A DNA stretch of 64,000 nucleotides from an uncultured Verrucomicrobiota bacterium (GCA_903922605.1 CAIXUG010000089.1:1-64000), one strand, 5' to 3'; numbered from the stretch's first letter, positions 35,082 through 43,785 are shown. Numbers and translations: made by a program. Notes: generated from the sequence alone by a model not told the origin.

Positions 35082-36287
35082 TCAGGGAAGGGTACGCACG
35101 CGATAGAAACGCGTGCCGGGCGCGGCGGGATCGGTGACGTCGGCGGTGCCGGCCGCCGTCGGCGGAGGCACGTTGGTGAGCGTGGACCAGTTCGCCGTTC
35201 CGAGGGTGTCGCGATCCTCAACCACGTAGCCCACCCCCGGCAGGACCGGGAAGCTCAGGCCGAAGCCTCCGGCGGCGGCCACGGTCGGGGTGAGCACCAG
35301 CGGACCCGGCAGCACGACAAGGTTCGCAACGCCACTCAGAACGTTGCTCGCCGAACCGGACACCTTCACCTGATAAGCCCCGGCCTGGTTGGTTGTGACG
35401 TGGGCGAGGGTCAGGGTGGCGTTGGTCGCTGCGGGAATCGCCGCCGTTTGGAACAGCCACTGATACGCGAGCGGTGCGGGGCCGGTGGCGGCCACGGTGA
35501 AAACGGCCGTGTCGCCGGCCATAACGCTGAGGCTGGCCGGCGGGCTGGTGATGACCGGCGGTTTGGGCGCGGCGATGACCGTGAGGGTCACGGGCGCGCT
35601 GGTGACGGCACCGGCGGAGTTCAGGGCGATGACGGCGTAGCTGCCGGCGTCCGTAAGCGCCGTCTTGGCGATCTGATATTGCGCGCCAACCGCGCTGGGA
35701 ATCTGGCCCTGGTTGAAAAGCCACCGGAAGGCCGGTGCGGGCGTGCCGGTCGCCGCCACCGTGAAGGTGGCCGGGTTGCCCTCCGTGACGGTGAGCGACT
35801 GCGGCGACTGCGTCAGCACCGGTGCGGTTGCGGGCGGATCATAGACCGTGAAAACGGCCCGACCCGTGTAATTGTGGCCGCTTCCCGGCGTGCTGTTTTT
35901 CCAGCCGGTAATGTAGGCGGTAAACGTTCCGGTTTGGTCCGGCGTGCCGGTGATGACGCCCTGTTTGCTGATCGCCAACCCGCCGGGCAGGCTGGTGGCG
36001 CTGTAAGATTTCGCCGTCCCGTAAAACCCGCTGCTGATGGAGGCACGCGCGCCGGCAAACAGCACGCCGTTGGTGCCGGTCGAGGTGCCCGTGAGCGTGA
36101 GGCCGGTCGCCGCGGAAACGGCATGGAAGCTTCCCGCCACCGCCGAGGCTCCCGCGAGCCAGCGCAACACCGCCACCAGCGGCGAGGCGACGGCCGCCGC
36201 CTCGGTGGAAGCGACGCGCAGGATCGGGGAAAGTTGCAGGAGGGCGGAGAGAAGCAGCGAAGGAAAACGAAACAGCCCTGATTTCAT
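35082..36287 (-). CDS. Secreted protein with tandem Ig-like domains, 401 aa
   Basis: Exported protein; MKSGLFRFPSLLLSALLQLS is the signal-like start at 36287. Residues about 45-150 form a first beta region with a putative-Ig pattern (LPGGLAISKQGVITGTP, as in Ig domains of outer-membrane autotransporter-like proteins). Two Ig_3-type domains follow (about 155-240 and 245-330), each with PxITSxPxSxxVxxGxxAxFTVxATGxxPxxxxWLF and an AGxYxVxxxNxxG ending. The C-terminal 70 residues are the beta domain often seen on Verrucomicrobial secreted proteins (VEDRDTLGTANWSTLTNVPP). It has no sorting tail. Likely adhesin-like or glycan-binding; no catalytic motif. Confidence 0.75.
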   Translation of the reverse strand: MKSGLFRFPSLLLSALLQLSPILRVASTEAAAVASPLVAVLRWLAGASAVAGSFHAVSAATGLTLTGTSTGTNGVLFAGARASISSGFYGTAKSYSATSLPGGLAISKQGVITGTPDQTGTFTAYITGWKNSTPGSGHNYTGRAVFTVYDPPATAPVLTQSPQSLTVTEGNPATFTVAATGTPAPAFRWLFNQGQIPSAVGAQYQIAKTALTDAGSYAVIALNSAGAVTSAPVTLTVIAAPKPPVITSPPASLSVMAGDTAVFTVAATGPAPLAYQWLFQTAAIPAATNATLTLAHVTTNQAGAYQVKVSGSASNVLSGVANLVVLPGPLVLTPTVAAAGGFGLSFPVLPGVGYVVEDRDTLGTANWSTLTNVPPPTAAGTADVTDPAAPGTRFYRVRTLP

Positions 36288-36375
36288 TACCGGCAACTAA
36301 GCACGACGCGTTCCATGGAAATCAGGAATGTGTCGCCAGATTTTGTCGTCCCCCCAGCAACAACGGGTCGATGCC

Positions 36376-36666
36376 TTACTGCCATGCCGGCGGCTGCAGT
36401 GGCGACGGCTTCGGTCGCAGCTCCGAGCGCGAATGCAGCGTGCGCTTCACTCCGAGAAGCGCCCGGGCCCATTCGGGCAGATAGCCCCGGCGGTTGCGGA
36501 GGATGAAGACTGCCACGACGGCCAGCAGCAGCCCGCCGCCGATCTCCCAACCCAGCGTGGGCACGGCGTATTCCGCGACGTTGCCGACATTCTTGAGCAG
36601 CTTTTCGCCGCCCTCGAGCACGCGGGCCTCGTCCACGGTGCGCTGATACTGGGCAATTTCACTCAT
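36376..36666 (-). CDS. Small single-helix membrane protein, 96 aa
   Basis: Unrecognised. A helical N-terminal half (MSEIAQYQRTVDEARVLEGG) precedes one transmembrane helix (about 40-57: GGGLLLAVVAVFIL) and a basic, Pro-rich tail. It lies between the Ig-domain gene and another small membrane gene on the same strand. Start ATG at 36666 fits. Confidence 0.5.
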   Translation of the reverse strand: MSEIAQYQRTVDEARVLEGGEKLLKNVGNVAEYAVPTLGWEIGGGLLLAVVAVFILRNRRGYLPEWARALLGVKRTLHSRSELRPKPSPLQPPAWQ

Positions 36667-36805
36667 GATACAGTGGGACTCAGCGGCACAGTCCCGTCGG
36701 AACTGTAACCGGGGAATTCGTGGGCAGGGTTAGCGCCCATCCTGGCGGAATTCAAATGCAAATTCTGCCACCCCGCTTCCCCAGACCGGACGCCCCCTGA
36801 AAACG

Positions 36806-36835
36806 AAAAGGCCGGGAATGGATCCCGGCCTTTTT
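36806..36835. terminator. Bidirectional intrinsic terminator
   Basis: AAAAGGCCGGGA, loop ATGGA, then TCCCGGCCTTTTT; A-rich and T-rich flanks let it work in both directions. On the minus strand it ends the 66-aa gene. Confidence 0.85.
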
Positions 36836-36859
36836 CGAAGACTTGGTGGACGCGGCGCC

Positions 36860-37060
36860 TTAGCGGGCAACCAGCATCGAGGTCGCATCCGGCGTGAGGC
36901 GGATCGATTCCTGGCGCTGTTCGATCATGCGACCGAAGGACACATGGGTCACTTCGGTCACCGCGGCGATTACCGCCAGCATTCCAACCAGCCACACGAA
37001 GCGGCGCAGCGTCTCGCGCAGCTCCATCTTCGGCATCGTTGTCATGTTGTTCGCAGTCAT
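36860..37060 (-). CDS. Small membrane protein, 66 aa
   Basis: Unrecognised. One hydrophobic segment (about 22-42: VWLVGMLAVIAAVTEVTHV) after a basic N-terminus; the tail is polar. A terminator follows 24 bp after the stop. The start at 37060 is chosen as the first Met with a plausible protein N-terminus; an in-frame extension upstream is not protein-like. Confidence 0.5.
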   Translation of the reverse strand: MTANNMTTMPKMELRETLRRFVWLVGMLAVIAAVTEVTHVSFGRMIEQRQESIRLTPDATSMLVAR

Positions 37061-37203
37061 AGCGTCTCTTGCTGGGCACAAAATGGCGGAATGACGCCTG
37101 ACTACGCAATCCGGCCAACAATAGGAGGGCACCCGAGAAAACTCCCCTACCCGCATAGGGATGGCTCAGGGAAAGCCTTAGAGGCGGTAGTGAGCCAAAG
37201 GGC

Positions 37204-37641
37204 TCAGGTACAGGGGGCAAAACCCTGCCTCAACCCCACCCACGGCGCATCGGTGGATACATCCACCATGCCCGGCTCGGCGGCGTTGGCCGGCGAGAGG
37301 ATCGCCAGGAACACCACCGGCTCGCGGAACGGGTTGTAGGTGCCATGCACCTCACCCTTGGGGATCAGCACCATCTCGCCGGGCTTCAGGATGCGGTACT
37401 CGCTCCCGCACCATTGCTCGGCCTGCCCGGAGACCACGTAGATGATCTCTTCCCGCGTCGGGTGGTGGTGAAACGGATGGCAACGCCCCGGCTCCATGGT
37501 CGCCCGCACCAGCAGCAGCTCGCCGCAGGGCACGATGTCGGGCCGGGACAGCCACGCATTGAGCGTGAACGGCGACGGCTCGGTGATGCTCTCGGCAGCA
37601 CCCACAAAGCGGCGTAACAGGACTTCAGCGGGATTGCTCAT
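37204..37641 (-). CDS. Cupin-domain protein, 145 aa
   Basis: Single-domain cupin beta-barrel. Metal motif 1 is HPFHHHPTREEIIYVVSGQAE (three His plus Glu) and motif 2 is PKGEVHGTYN. It is a paralogue of the cupin at 37860 (shared LKPGE, PKGxVHxTxN, AILSPA and a DVSxxxPWxxLR end). Such small cupins are isomerases, dioxygenases or sugar-binding proteins; neighbours (PEP-hydrolase-family protein, AraC) suggest carbohydrate or organic-acid catabolism. C-terminal Cys (FAPCT) is unusual for the pair. Confidence 0.85.
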   Translation of the reverse strand: MSNPAEVLLRRFVGAAESITEPSPFTLNAWLSRPDIVPCGELLLVRATMEPGRCHPFHHHPTREEIIYVVSGQAEQWCGSEYRILKPGEMVLIPKGEVHGTYNPFREPVVFLAILSPANAAEPGMVDVSTDAPWVGLRQGFAPCT

Positions 37642-37697
37642 GGACGGGGAAAGGATGGGTCAAGCGGCGGTGGTGAAGCAATCTCAGGCGGAGAGGC

Positions 37698-37853
37698 GGA
37701 GCGCCGGTCTCCGACCCGGCGCGGCCACATGCGGCGACTACCAGTTCGCCGCCGATTCATAAAATGGGAGAACGAAATCAATACCGGCCCATGACGACGT
37801 ACCGGGAACGAGTTCGGGAGAACCCGCCGCGCCGGGTCGGAGACCGGCGCTCC
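37698..37853. repeat. 27-bp perfect inverted repeat between the two cupin genes
   Basis: GGAGCGCCGGTCTCCGACCC plus GGCGCGG at 37698-37724 is exactly inverted at 37827-37853, 102 bp between. The first 24 bases recur alone at 16165. It occupies nearly the whole gap between the paralogous cupins and may result from duplication or be a REP/MITE-like unit. Confidence 0.9.
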
Positions 37854-37859
37854 AGCGCG

Positions 37860-38267
37860 CTACGCCTTCGCTCGCAGGGAGCGCCACGGCTCCTCGGCGC
37901 TGACATCCGCGGCGAACGGCCCCTTGAAAACCGCCGGCGATAGCACAGCGAGAATGACCGCGTCTTTGGTCGTGGAATTGAACGTGGCGTGGACAACGCC
38001 TTTCGGGATGTAGGCCACTTCACCGGGCTTCAGCATCCGACGCTCCTGCTCCACCCATTGCTCGACCTCGCCCTCCAGCACGTAGATGGCTTCTTCGAGC
38101 TCCGGATGTGTGTGAAAATCGTGTCCCTCACCTGCCGGCAGGATGGCGCGGCAAATTTGGATGTCCTTGGCCCCGCAAACCTCGGCATGGCAGAGCCAGT
38201 AGTTGGTGCGGCCCTTGAAGTCTTCCTTCAGGGCCTCAGCGGTGGTAATGAAACGATGCTCGCTCAC
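37860..38267 (-). CDS. Cupin-domain protein, 135 aa
   Basis: Single cupin with metal-binding GHDFHTHPELEEAIYVLEGE and PKGVVHATFN. Two His plus Glu in motif 1 instead of the three consecutive His of its paralogue, so the metal geometry may differ. It lies 73 bp downstream of the PEP-hydrolase-family gene on the same strand. Confidence 0.86.
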   Translation of the reverse strand: MSEHRFITTAEALKEDFKGRTNYWLCHAEVCGAKDIQICRAILPAGEGHDFHTHPELEEAIYVLEGEVEQWVEQERRMLKPGEVAYIPKGVVHATFNSTTKDAVILAVLSPAVFKGPFAADVSAEEPWRSLRAKA

Positions 38268-38340
38268 AGAGATAAAAAACGACGGAGCCGCCCGGAGGCC
38301 GGTGCTACCGGCTCCTGGAGCGACCGCGCCTCTTCAGGAT

Positions 38341-39231
38341 TCACTTGGCCTTTTTGCCGAACTTCTTAGCGGCGGGTGCCTTGAGCGACTTGAACTCCTT
38401 CGTGAGGTTCGTCAGCGACGCCTCGATGCCCATGCGTTCGAGGCTGGTGGCGCCGACAAAGCCGACGGCGTCCGTGGCCTTCATCACGCGGTCGGCATCC
38501 GCCGGCGTGTTGATGGGGCCGCCGTGGCACAGGAAGAAGATGTCCTTCCGCACGGTCATCGCGGCATCGATGATCTCCTGCGTGCGCTTGATGGTGAAAT
38601 CCCAGCTCTTGACGGCGCTCTTCACACCGATGCTGCCGCCGACCGTGGTGCCGACGTGGGCGATGATGGCATCCGCGCCCGCCTTGGCCATCTCGATGGC
38701 CTCTTCGGGCGAGCCGACATAGACGATCGAGAACAGGTCCATGCGGCGGGCCAGTGCAACCATCTCAAATTCCTTCTTCACGCTCATACCCGTCTCTTCG
38801 AGCACGCCGCGGAAATGGCCGTCCACGATGGTGTGCGTGGGAAAGTTGTTCACGCCGCTGAAGCCCATCTCCTTGACCTTGCCGAGCCAGTGCCACATGC
38901 GACGGCGCGGGTCGGTGGCGTGGACGCCGCAAATCACGGGGCACTCCTCGACCACGGGCAGCACCTCGTACTCGCCGATCTCCATGGCGATGGCGTTGGC
39001 GTCCCCGTAGGCCATCATGCCGGCCGTGGAGCCGTGGCCCATCATCCGGAAGCGGCCGGAGTTGTAGATGATGATCAGGTCGGCGCCGCCCTTCTCGATG
39101 AACTTGGCGCTGATGCCCGTGCCTGCCCCGCCGGCGATGATGGCGTCGCCCTTCTTGATGGTGCTCATCAGGCGGTCGCGAACTTCTTTGCGGGTGTAGG
39201 GATTGCCTTTGCCGGTCCAGGGGTTGGGCAT
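38341..39231 (-). CDS. Phosphoenolpyruvate-hydrolase-family TIM-barrel protein, 296 aa
   Basis: Member of the family found as the C-terminal half of Tm-1-like proteins (PEP hydrolase/aldolase superfamily). Motifs: IIAGGAGTGISAKFIEKGGADLIIIYNSGRFR near residue 28, GVHATDPRR near 100, GFSGVNNFPT near 122 and IIAHVGTTVGGSIG near 195. Typical length about 275. The usual upstream partner, an UPF0261/Tm-1 ATP-binding protein, is absent. Lys-rich tail (KKFGKKAK). Divergent from the AraC regulator across 182 bp, upstream of two cupins. The reaction is unknown; a role in sugar-acid catabolism is inferred. Confidence 0.85.
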   Translation of the reverse strand: MPNPWTGKGNPYTRKEVRDRLMSTIKKGDAIIAGGAGTGISAKFIEKGGADLIIIYNSGRFRMMGHGSTAGMMAYGDANAIAMEIGEYEVLPVVEECPVICGVHATDPRRRMWHWLGKVKEMGFSGVNNFPTHTIVDGHFRGVLEETGMSVKKEFEMVALARRMDLFSIVYVGSPEEAIEMAKAGADAIIAHVGTTVGGSIGVKSAVKSWDFTIKRTQEIIDAAMTVRKDIFFLCHGGPINTPADADRVMKATDAVGFVGATSLERMGIEASLTNLTKEFKSLKAPAAKKFGKKAK

Positions 39232-39413
39232 GTTAAAATCGGTGCTTTTTGCGTTACGGATAGCTGTGAACGAGCGCGCTTTGTAAGCGAAGCCGGGCCG
39301 GCCTGCAATGCGCGAGACGCACGGCGCAATGCCGGAGAACAACGATGACAGGAGCGGGGGAAACGGGTGTAGTTCCGTAACCGCCGCCGCCGAAGCGCAG
39401 TCAGTCTCACCGC

Positions 39414-40253
39414 ATGAAGCACCCGGAACTCGTCGAAACGCACCTCGTGGGTCCCCAGACCCACGAGCAGATTGTGCGCGCGGCGGAGTGCCATGCCCTC
39501 GGCCCTCACGGCATCGCGCACGTGGGCGTGGCGGATGCCGCGGCGCCTTACACGATGGTACGTACGGATCTGCCGGGCTCGTATTTCCTGGCGTGCTTCA
39601 CCGGCGAGGGCCGCATCCTGCTCGATGGCCGCTGGCAACGCTGCGTCGCCGGCACCGCCTGCCTCGCCCCGCCTCACGTCCTACATGCGTTTCACGCCGT
39701 GCCGGGCAAGCGCTGGGGCTTCGTCTGGGTGCGCTATGCCTCAGAGGCCGGCCATGGCCCGCTGATCAATTCCTCGGCGCCGGTGCTCGCGAAGTTCCCG
39801 GTCGAGCCGGTGCGGGCCGCCGTCGAGGGGCTTTACCAGGAGCAGGCGGCCGGGGCGCAGCCGGCGGCGCTGCATCACTGGGTGGAGCTGGTTCACGGCT
39901 ACGTCACGCGCTTCGCCCAGCCATGGCACGTGGAGGACCGGCTCGCGAAGCTGTGGGAAAGCGTCGCGGCGAATCCCGGCGCGCCGTGGTCGCTCGGCGA
40001 GCTGGCCCAGAGCGCCCACTGCTCCGGCGAGCATCTGCGCCGCCTGTGCCGCCGCCAGCTGGGCCGCACGCCCATGCAGCAAGTGACCTATCTCCGCCTG
40101 CGCCACGCCGCCAAGCTGCTCACGGAATCCGACGACAAGCTGGAGGTGATTGCCACCGCCGTGGGCTACGCAAATCCCTTCGTCTTCTCGAACACGTTCA
40201 AGAAGTGGACCGGCTGGCGGCCCAGCGAATACCGCGCGCGCAAGGCGGTATAG
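39414..40253 (+). CDS. AraC family transcriptional regulator, 279 aa
   Basis: Effector-binding cupin-like domain (about 20-150: GxGRILLDGRWxxCVAGTACLAPPHVLHAF) followed by two helix-turn-helix motifs (about 185-275: WSLGELAQSAHCSGEHLRRL, then KLEVIATAVGYANPFVFSNT with WTGWRPSEYR). It is divergent from the PEP-hydrolase-family gene, the usual arrangement for an activator of the operon it faces, so the cupin genes are probable targets. Confidence 0.92.
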   Translation: MKHPELVETHLVGPQTHEQIVRAAECHALGPHGIAHVGVADAAAPYTMVRTDLPGSYFLACFTGEGRILLDGRWQRCVAGTACLAPPHVLHAFHAVPGKRWGFVWVRYASEAGHGPLINSSAPVLAKFPVEPVRAAVEGLYQEQAAGAQPAALHHWVELVHGYVTRFAQPWHVEDRLAKLWESVAANPGAPWSLGELAQSAHCSGEHLRRLCRRQLGRTPMQQVTYLRLRHAAKLLTESDDKLEVIATAVGYANPFVFSNTFKKWTGWRPSEYRARKAV

Positions 40254-40346
40254 TGGTAGGACGGTGCCGCGGCCCGTTCTCTATTTCCCCTTTCCCTCAA
40301 AAGCACCGCTCAAGTCTCAGACAGCGAAAGGCTGCAGCGAGGTGCC

Positions 40347-40832
40347 TCAATCGGTCCCGTTGGTCTTGATCACCAGCCGGCCCTTTCGCAGGGCGGCCCC
40401 ATCCTTCGCCTCATAGCCAACCTCGTACTCCGCGATGAGCTTTCCCTCCTGCTCGTAAATCTTGAACGACGCCCGAGGACCAGTTCCGAACTCCGGGTTC
40501 GGCAATTGGCAGGAGACCGCATTCGCGCCAACGGCCGCCTGCAGGGTCGGAATCGAGAGCCGGTCAGACCCACTGCGAGTCTCGCCACTACTGGCTACGC
40601 CGGCATTCCTCTGAATGATCGCGGATTCCATCTTGTACCAGTGGGCTTTTCCCTCCACCGGCGAGACCTGGACCCGGATCTCGAAATCTTCCCGTTCGCC
40701 CGATCGGCTGAAATCCGGGTCGAGCGGCAGGTTGGGAAAAGCGTGTGGGTCGGATTGGCATCCTGAAACCAGAGCGGCACAGCCCATGAGCATCGCAGTA
40801 GGCCAGGCCAGTCCGAAGGTTTTCTTGAACAT
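40347..40832 (-). CDS. Hypothetical lipoprotein, 161 aa
   Basis: Type II signal peptide with lipobox LVSGC (Cys25). The mature chain is beta-rich with no family I recognise; a hydrophilic middle (ASSGETRSGSDRL) separates two halves, the second with TGPRASFKIYEQEGKLIAEY. It is convergent with the AraC gene and probably monocistronic. Confidence 0.65.
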   Translation of the reverse strand: MFKKTFGLAWPTAMLMGCAALVSGCQSDPHAFPNLPLDPDFSRSGEREDFEIRVQVSPVEGKAHWYKMESAIIQRNAGVASSGETRSGSDRLSIPTLQAAVGANAVSCQLPNPEFGTGPRASFKIYEQEGKLIAEYEVGYEAKDGAALRKGRLVIKTNGTD

Positions 40833-40915
40833 GTCCAGAAAATGGGTTCGCTGAGAATGTAAAGAAGACTCGGCGCCTAAGTGAACGTACTAGGCTAGAA
40901 TCCGAATCCAATCGT

Positions 40916-41503
40916 TCAGCATGAGCGAAGCCTTTGTATCTGCTTCTCAAGGAGGCGTGTACGCACAACTATTGTCTCAATTTCCAAAAACATAGCTGCC
41001 ATCAAGAAATATAACTTGGCCGTTTCACGAGAGTCGTCCGGTGAGTCGACCGCCCTTCTTTCCTCTTCCGTAAGATCAGTGACTTGGATTAGTTTAACAT
41101 TGCGCTTAGTCGCCTGCAAAGCAATGGCTTGCGCACGTAATTCTGGTAAATTGAAACTGACTTCAATTGAGCTATGTGCGGCGGCATTTCGCAACTCACG
41201 CATACGTTCAAAATCGTCAAACGCTTCTTTGCCAATCAACGCATATGCGCGTCCGATTTTAATCCTGGCGGCAAATGTTGAAAGTGGCGCGTATGCAGAA
41301 AACAGAGAGTCCACCAATTTGGGGGAGGATGACGATACCGACGCGATGTGGTTTCGATGCAGTTCCTCAAGTGCTTCATCGAGTCGTGCTACAGCAAGGA
41401 TTACGCAACCCCTGTCTGATTCCTCGAATAACAAACGGAAGTGTTGCACGAATGAGTCTTCGGGAGAGATCTCATTTGCGGGTGCTTTTTTGCGCTGTTT
41501 CAC
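40916..41503 (-). CDS. MltR-like protein (mannitol repressor superfamily), 195 aa
   Basis: The pattern RGCVILAVARLDEALEELHR, LFSAYAPLSTFAARIKIGRA and MRELRNAAAHS matches the MltR/DUF4145-like helical superfamily (LF...PLSTFSARI, IRNxFAH). MltR in E. coli represses mannitol genes; most homologues are uncharacterised and some lie in defence islands. It starts with GTG and overlaps the stop of the C45 gene by 4 bp, so it should be translationally coupled. The gene is clearly AT-richer than the upstream gene, an odd pairing that suggests later insertion of this gene behind it. Confidence 0.65.
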   Translation of the reverse strand: MKQRKKAPANEISPEDSFVQHFRLLFEESDRGCVILAVARLDEALEELHRNHIASVSSSSPKLVDSLFSAYAPLSTFAARIKIGRAYALIGKEAFDDFERMRELRNAAAHSSIEVSFNLPELRAQAIALQATKRNVKLIQVTDLTEEERRAVDSPDDSRETAKLYFLMAAMFLEIETIVVRTRLLEKQIQRLRSC

Positions 41504-43413
41504 TTCGCGTTCGCCTGCTGCTTGGGCGGTTCAGACTTCAGCAGCTCAGCGAGGTTGTAGTGCGTGTAGCGGGTATGGCTTGCGGGGTTCACGGAGTCGG
41601 AGTTGGCCACCCAAAAATCCAGCGTGTCGGGCTCAAAGAGCACGGAGTGGATGTTGGACTTCATGCACACGGGGCGCGTCATCAGGTCGCGCGCGGAATC
41701 GGCGTCGAACTGCCCGGTCCTGGCCTGCACGCGCCTGGCCAGCTCCTCATAGCGGTCGCCGGCGGACATCAGCACGGCGTCCTTGATGGCGTGCGGCAGC
41801 CGGGGGTGCGCCTCGCCGGCGTGGATGACCTCGAAGGTGGTCGGCGTGGCCGCGATACCCACGGCGGTGTGCGCGTTGCCGTCGCTGATGACGTAGTAGT
41901 ATTCGCAGGTGCGCGGCGCATCGCGCATGATCGCGATGGCCTCATCGAGCGTGGACGCCTTTTCCATCACCTCACGGATGAGCTGGGCCATGGGTTTGCC
42001 ATCCCACTTGCCTTCGCCGCGCCCGCCCATCTCGCCGATGGAGATGTGTTTGGCGTTCATCGCGGTGACGCTGCCGACAAAGCCGGCGTAGCTGATATCC
42101 ACCCAGGCGTTGCCCTGGTCGGGCTGGAAGACAATCACGACGGCGTTGTTCTCCAGGCCGATGCCGCGCATGTAGTCCAGGATGCGCCCGTGATACATGT
42201 GGCCGTCCTTGGTGCTGCTGCCGAGCACGCAGAATCCGGAGCAGTGGAAGAGCTCGGGGAAGAAATTCGCCAGACGCATTTCCTCGGGATCGAGCTTGGC
42301 GGCGAGGGCGATGGCGTCCATTTCGCGGGTGTAACGCGGGTCCACGAACTTGCTGATGCGGGCCTGGCATTCCTCAACCTCGCCGAAGAACCAGCGACCC
42401 TTCTCAAAGCTGCTGCCCACGCCGACGCCGTAAACCACCCGGTTCACGAGGTCACGGATTTCATGCCGCAGCAGGGTCCCATGCTGCTGGCCCATTTCCT
42501 CAGGCGTGCCCTTGAGGAAGAGCACGCGGGTGCCGTCCTGCAATTCCAGCCGGCCCTGGCCATGCGTGGCGACCAGGCGCTTCTCGCCCGTGGCCGGCCC
42601 CAGCGGCTCCACCTTGGTGGTGAGCACTTCGAAGGCAGCCGGAATGAACTTCTTCAAGTGCGACAGGGCGACGCGCTCGACCTTGGCTCCAGCGGGTGCG
42701 GGGATCTTCCACTGCGCCGCCGGCAGGGCCGCACCCATCCGGAGCTGATGCAGTGCCACGGTCGCCTTCACCCCATCGGGGCCGGCGTAACCGATCCGCA
42801 CGGGAAGCGAATCGGTTTCCCGCAGCCACAGCATGAGGGTGAAGTCGGGGAGTTGAAGGACGGCACGGGTTTCGGGCAGCGGTGCCGTCCGGAGGACATG
42901 GCATTTGACGCCTTCGACCTCCGCATCGGGCAGTGACTCCGACTTGAAGACGAACGGGAGCAGGGCCAGCTGCTGCGGGGACAGCGGCAACGTGATCGGC
43001 GCCAGCCGAGACGTGTCGAGGCTGTCCGCCCGAGTGGCGTATTTCTTCACGCCCGGCGCGCCGATGAGGCCGAAGCCTTTCGACGGCTCCCAGATCCACA
43101 TTTCCTGTCCGTCACGGCCGAGCTGAAACGCCTCCTTCTCGACCATCCCCGAGAGCCTGAGGCGGTCGGGCGCTTGGAACGCGAGGTCCAGCTTCTGACC
43201 GAGCAGCTCTTTGGGCAGGCCTTGCCCGTCCACCAGTTCCAGAGTGGTGACGAGGGATGCCGGGTTGCTCCCGGGATTGAACAGCGCCACGACCTTGCCG
43301 AAGGCGGTCGCGAAGCGCTGCTGCGCGACATCCGCCGCCGGCGAGCCCGCAGTTTGGGCGGTCACCTGCCAGGCCAGCGCGAGAACAAGCAGGAATTGGG
43401 CGAGCGGTTTCAT
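41500..43413 (-). CDS. Secreted LolA/DUF2092-like plus C45 acyltransferase/peptidase fusion, 637 aa
   Basis: Exported two-domain protein. Signal peptide MKPLAQFLLVLALAWQVTA. Residues about 25-250 have the half-barrel pattern of LolA/DUF2092 lipid-binding proteins (FQAPDRLRLSGMV, VEGVKCHVLRTAPLPET, VRIGYAGPDGVKATVALHQL). Residues about 300-630 are an Ntn-hydrolase of the C45 (acyl-CoA:isopenicillin acyltransferase / phospholipase B-like) type: GTPEEMGQQHGTLL, then HCSGFCVLGSSTKDGHMYHG with the probable nucleophilic Cys, DGKPMAQLIREV and a late NIHSVLFEPD. Self-cleavage before that Cys is expected. A start at 43431 is also possible. Coupled to the MltR-like gene. Confidence 0.8.
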   Translation of the reverse strand: MKPLAQFLLVLALAWQVTAQTAGSPAADVAQQRFATAFGKVVALFNPGSNPASLVTTLELVDGQGLPKELLGQKLDLAFQAPDRLRLSGMVEKEAFQLGRDGQEMWIWEPSKGFGLIGAPGVKKYATRADSLDTSRLAPITLPLSPQQLALLPFVFKSESLPDAEVEGVKCHVLRTAPLPETRAVLQLPDFTLMLWLRETDSLPVRIGYAGPDGVKATVALHQLRMGAALPAAQWKIPAPAGAKVERVALSHLKKFIPAAFEVLTTKVEPLGPATGEKRLVATHGQGRLELQDGTRVLFLKGTPEEMGQQHGTLLRHEIRDLVNRVVYGVGVGSSFEKGRWFFGEVEECQARISKFVDPRYTREMDAIALAAKLDPEEMRLANFFPELFHCSGFCVLGSSTKDGHMYHGRILDYMRGIGLENNAVVIVFQPDQGNAWVDISYAGFVGSVTAMNAKHISIGEMGGRGEGKWDGKPMAQLIREVMEKASTLDEAIAIMRDAPRTCEYYYVISDGNAHTAVGIAATPTTFEVIHAGEAHPRLPHAIKDAVLMSAGDRYEELARRVQARTGQFDADSARDLMTRPVCMKSNIHSVLFEPDTLDFWVANSDSVNPASHTRYTHYNLAELLKSEPPKQQANAK

Positions 43414-43548
43414 GGTGGAAAAGATGGTCATGGGCAGAAGACCATACCCGCGGTGACATTCAAGGCTGGGAAACGAAGAACAGCGAATGGCGGACGAGGG
43501 ACGCAATTGAATCCCGTAGTCAGCCCTCCAAAACCCGGCCCACGGTGG

Positions 43549-43614
43549 GGCGAGCGTCCTCGCGAGCCGAGGCGGCCTTGGTCTGGGGCGGCCCGGCTCG
43601 CGAGCACGCTCGCC
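43549..43614. repeat. Inverted repeat with GGCGAGCGTCCTCGCGAGCCG arms
   Basis: The 21-base arm at 43549-43569 matches the reverse complement of 43594-43614 at 20 of 21 positions, 24 bp loop. It lies in the 370-bp gap between the divergent C45 and aldolase genes; nothing else is seen in the gap. Confidence 0.8.
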
Positions 43615-43785
43615 GCACCGAGTTTCCTTTGCCTGCAACGCATCGCCCGGTTCGCCGTTCGCTGTTTCTTCAGTTCCCCGGTGTCCTCAGCCACCAGAAA
43701 AAACCGTTCCCATCCGCAAATCGGTCGCTTAGCGTTCCCGCTCGTTCGGCTCGTGCCGCACTGAACCAGAACCCGTTACCGTTTT

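Noticed and set aside
34773-36281. 502-codon plus-strand frame across the Ig-domain gene
   Set aside because: Arg/Gly-rich antisense frame; the minus strand has clear Ig-domain patterns.
41275-42936. 553-codon plus-strand frame opposite the C45 gene
   Set aside because: His/Gly/Val-rich shadow; the minus strand has a signal peptide and enzyme motifs.
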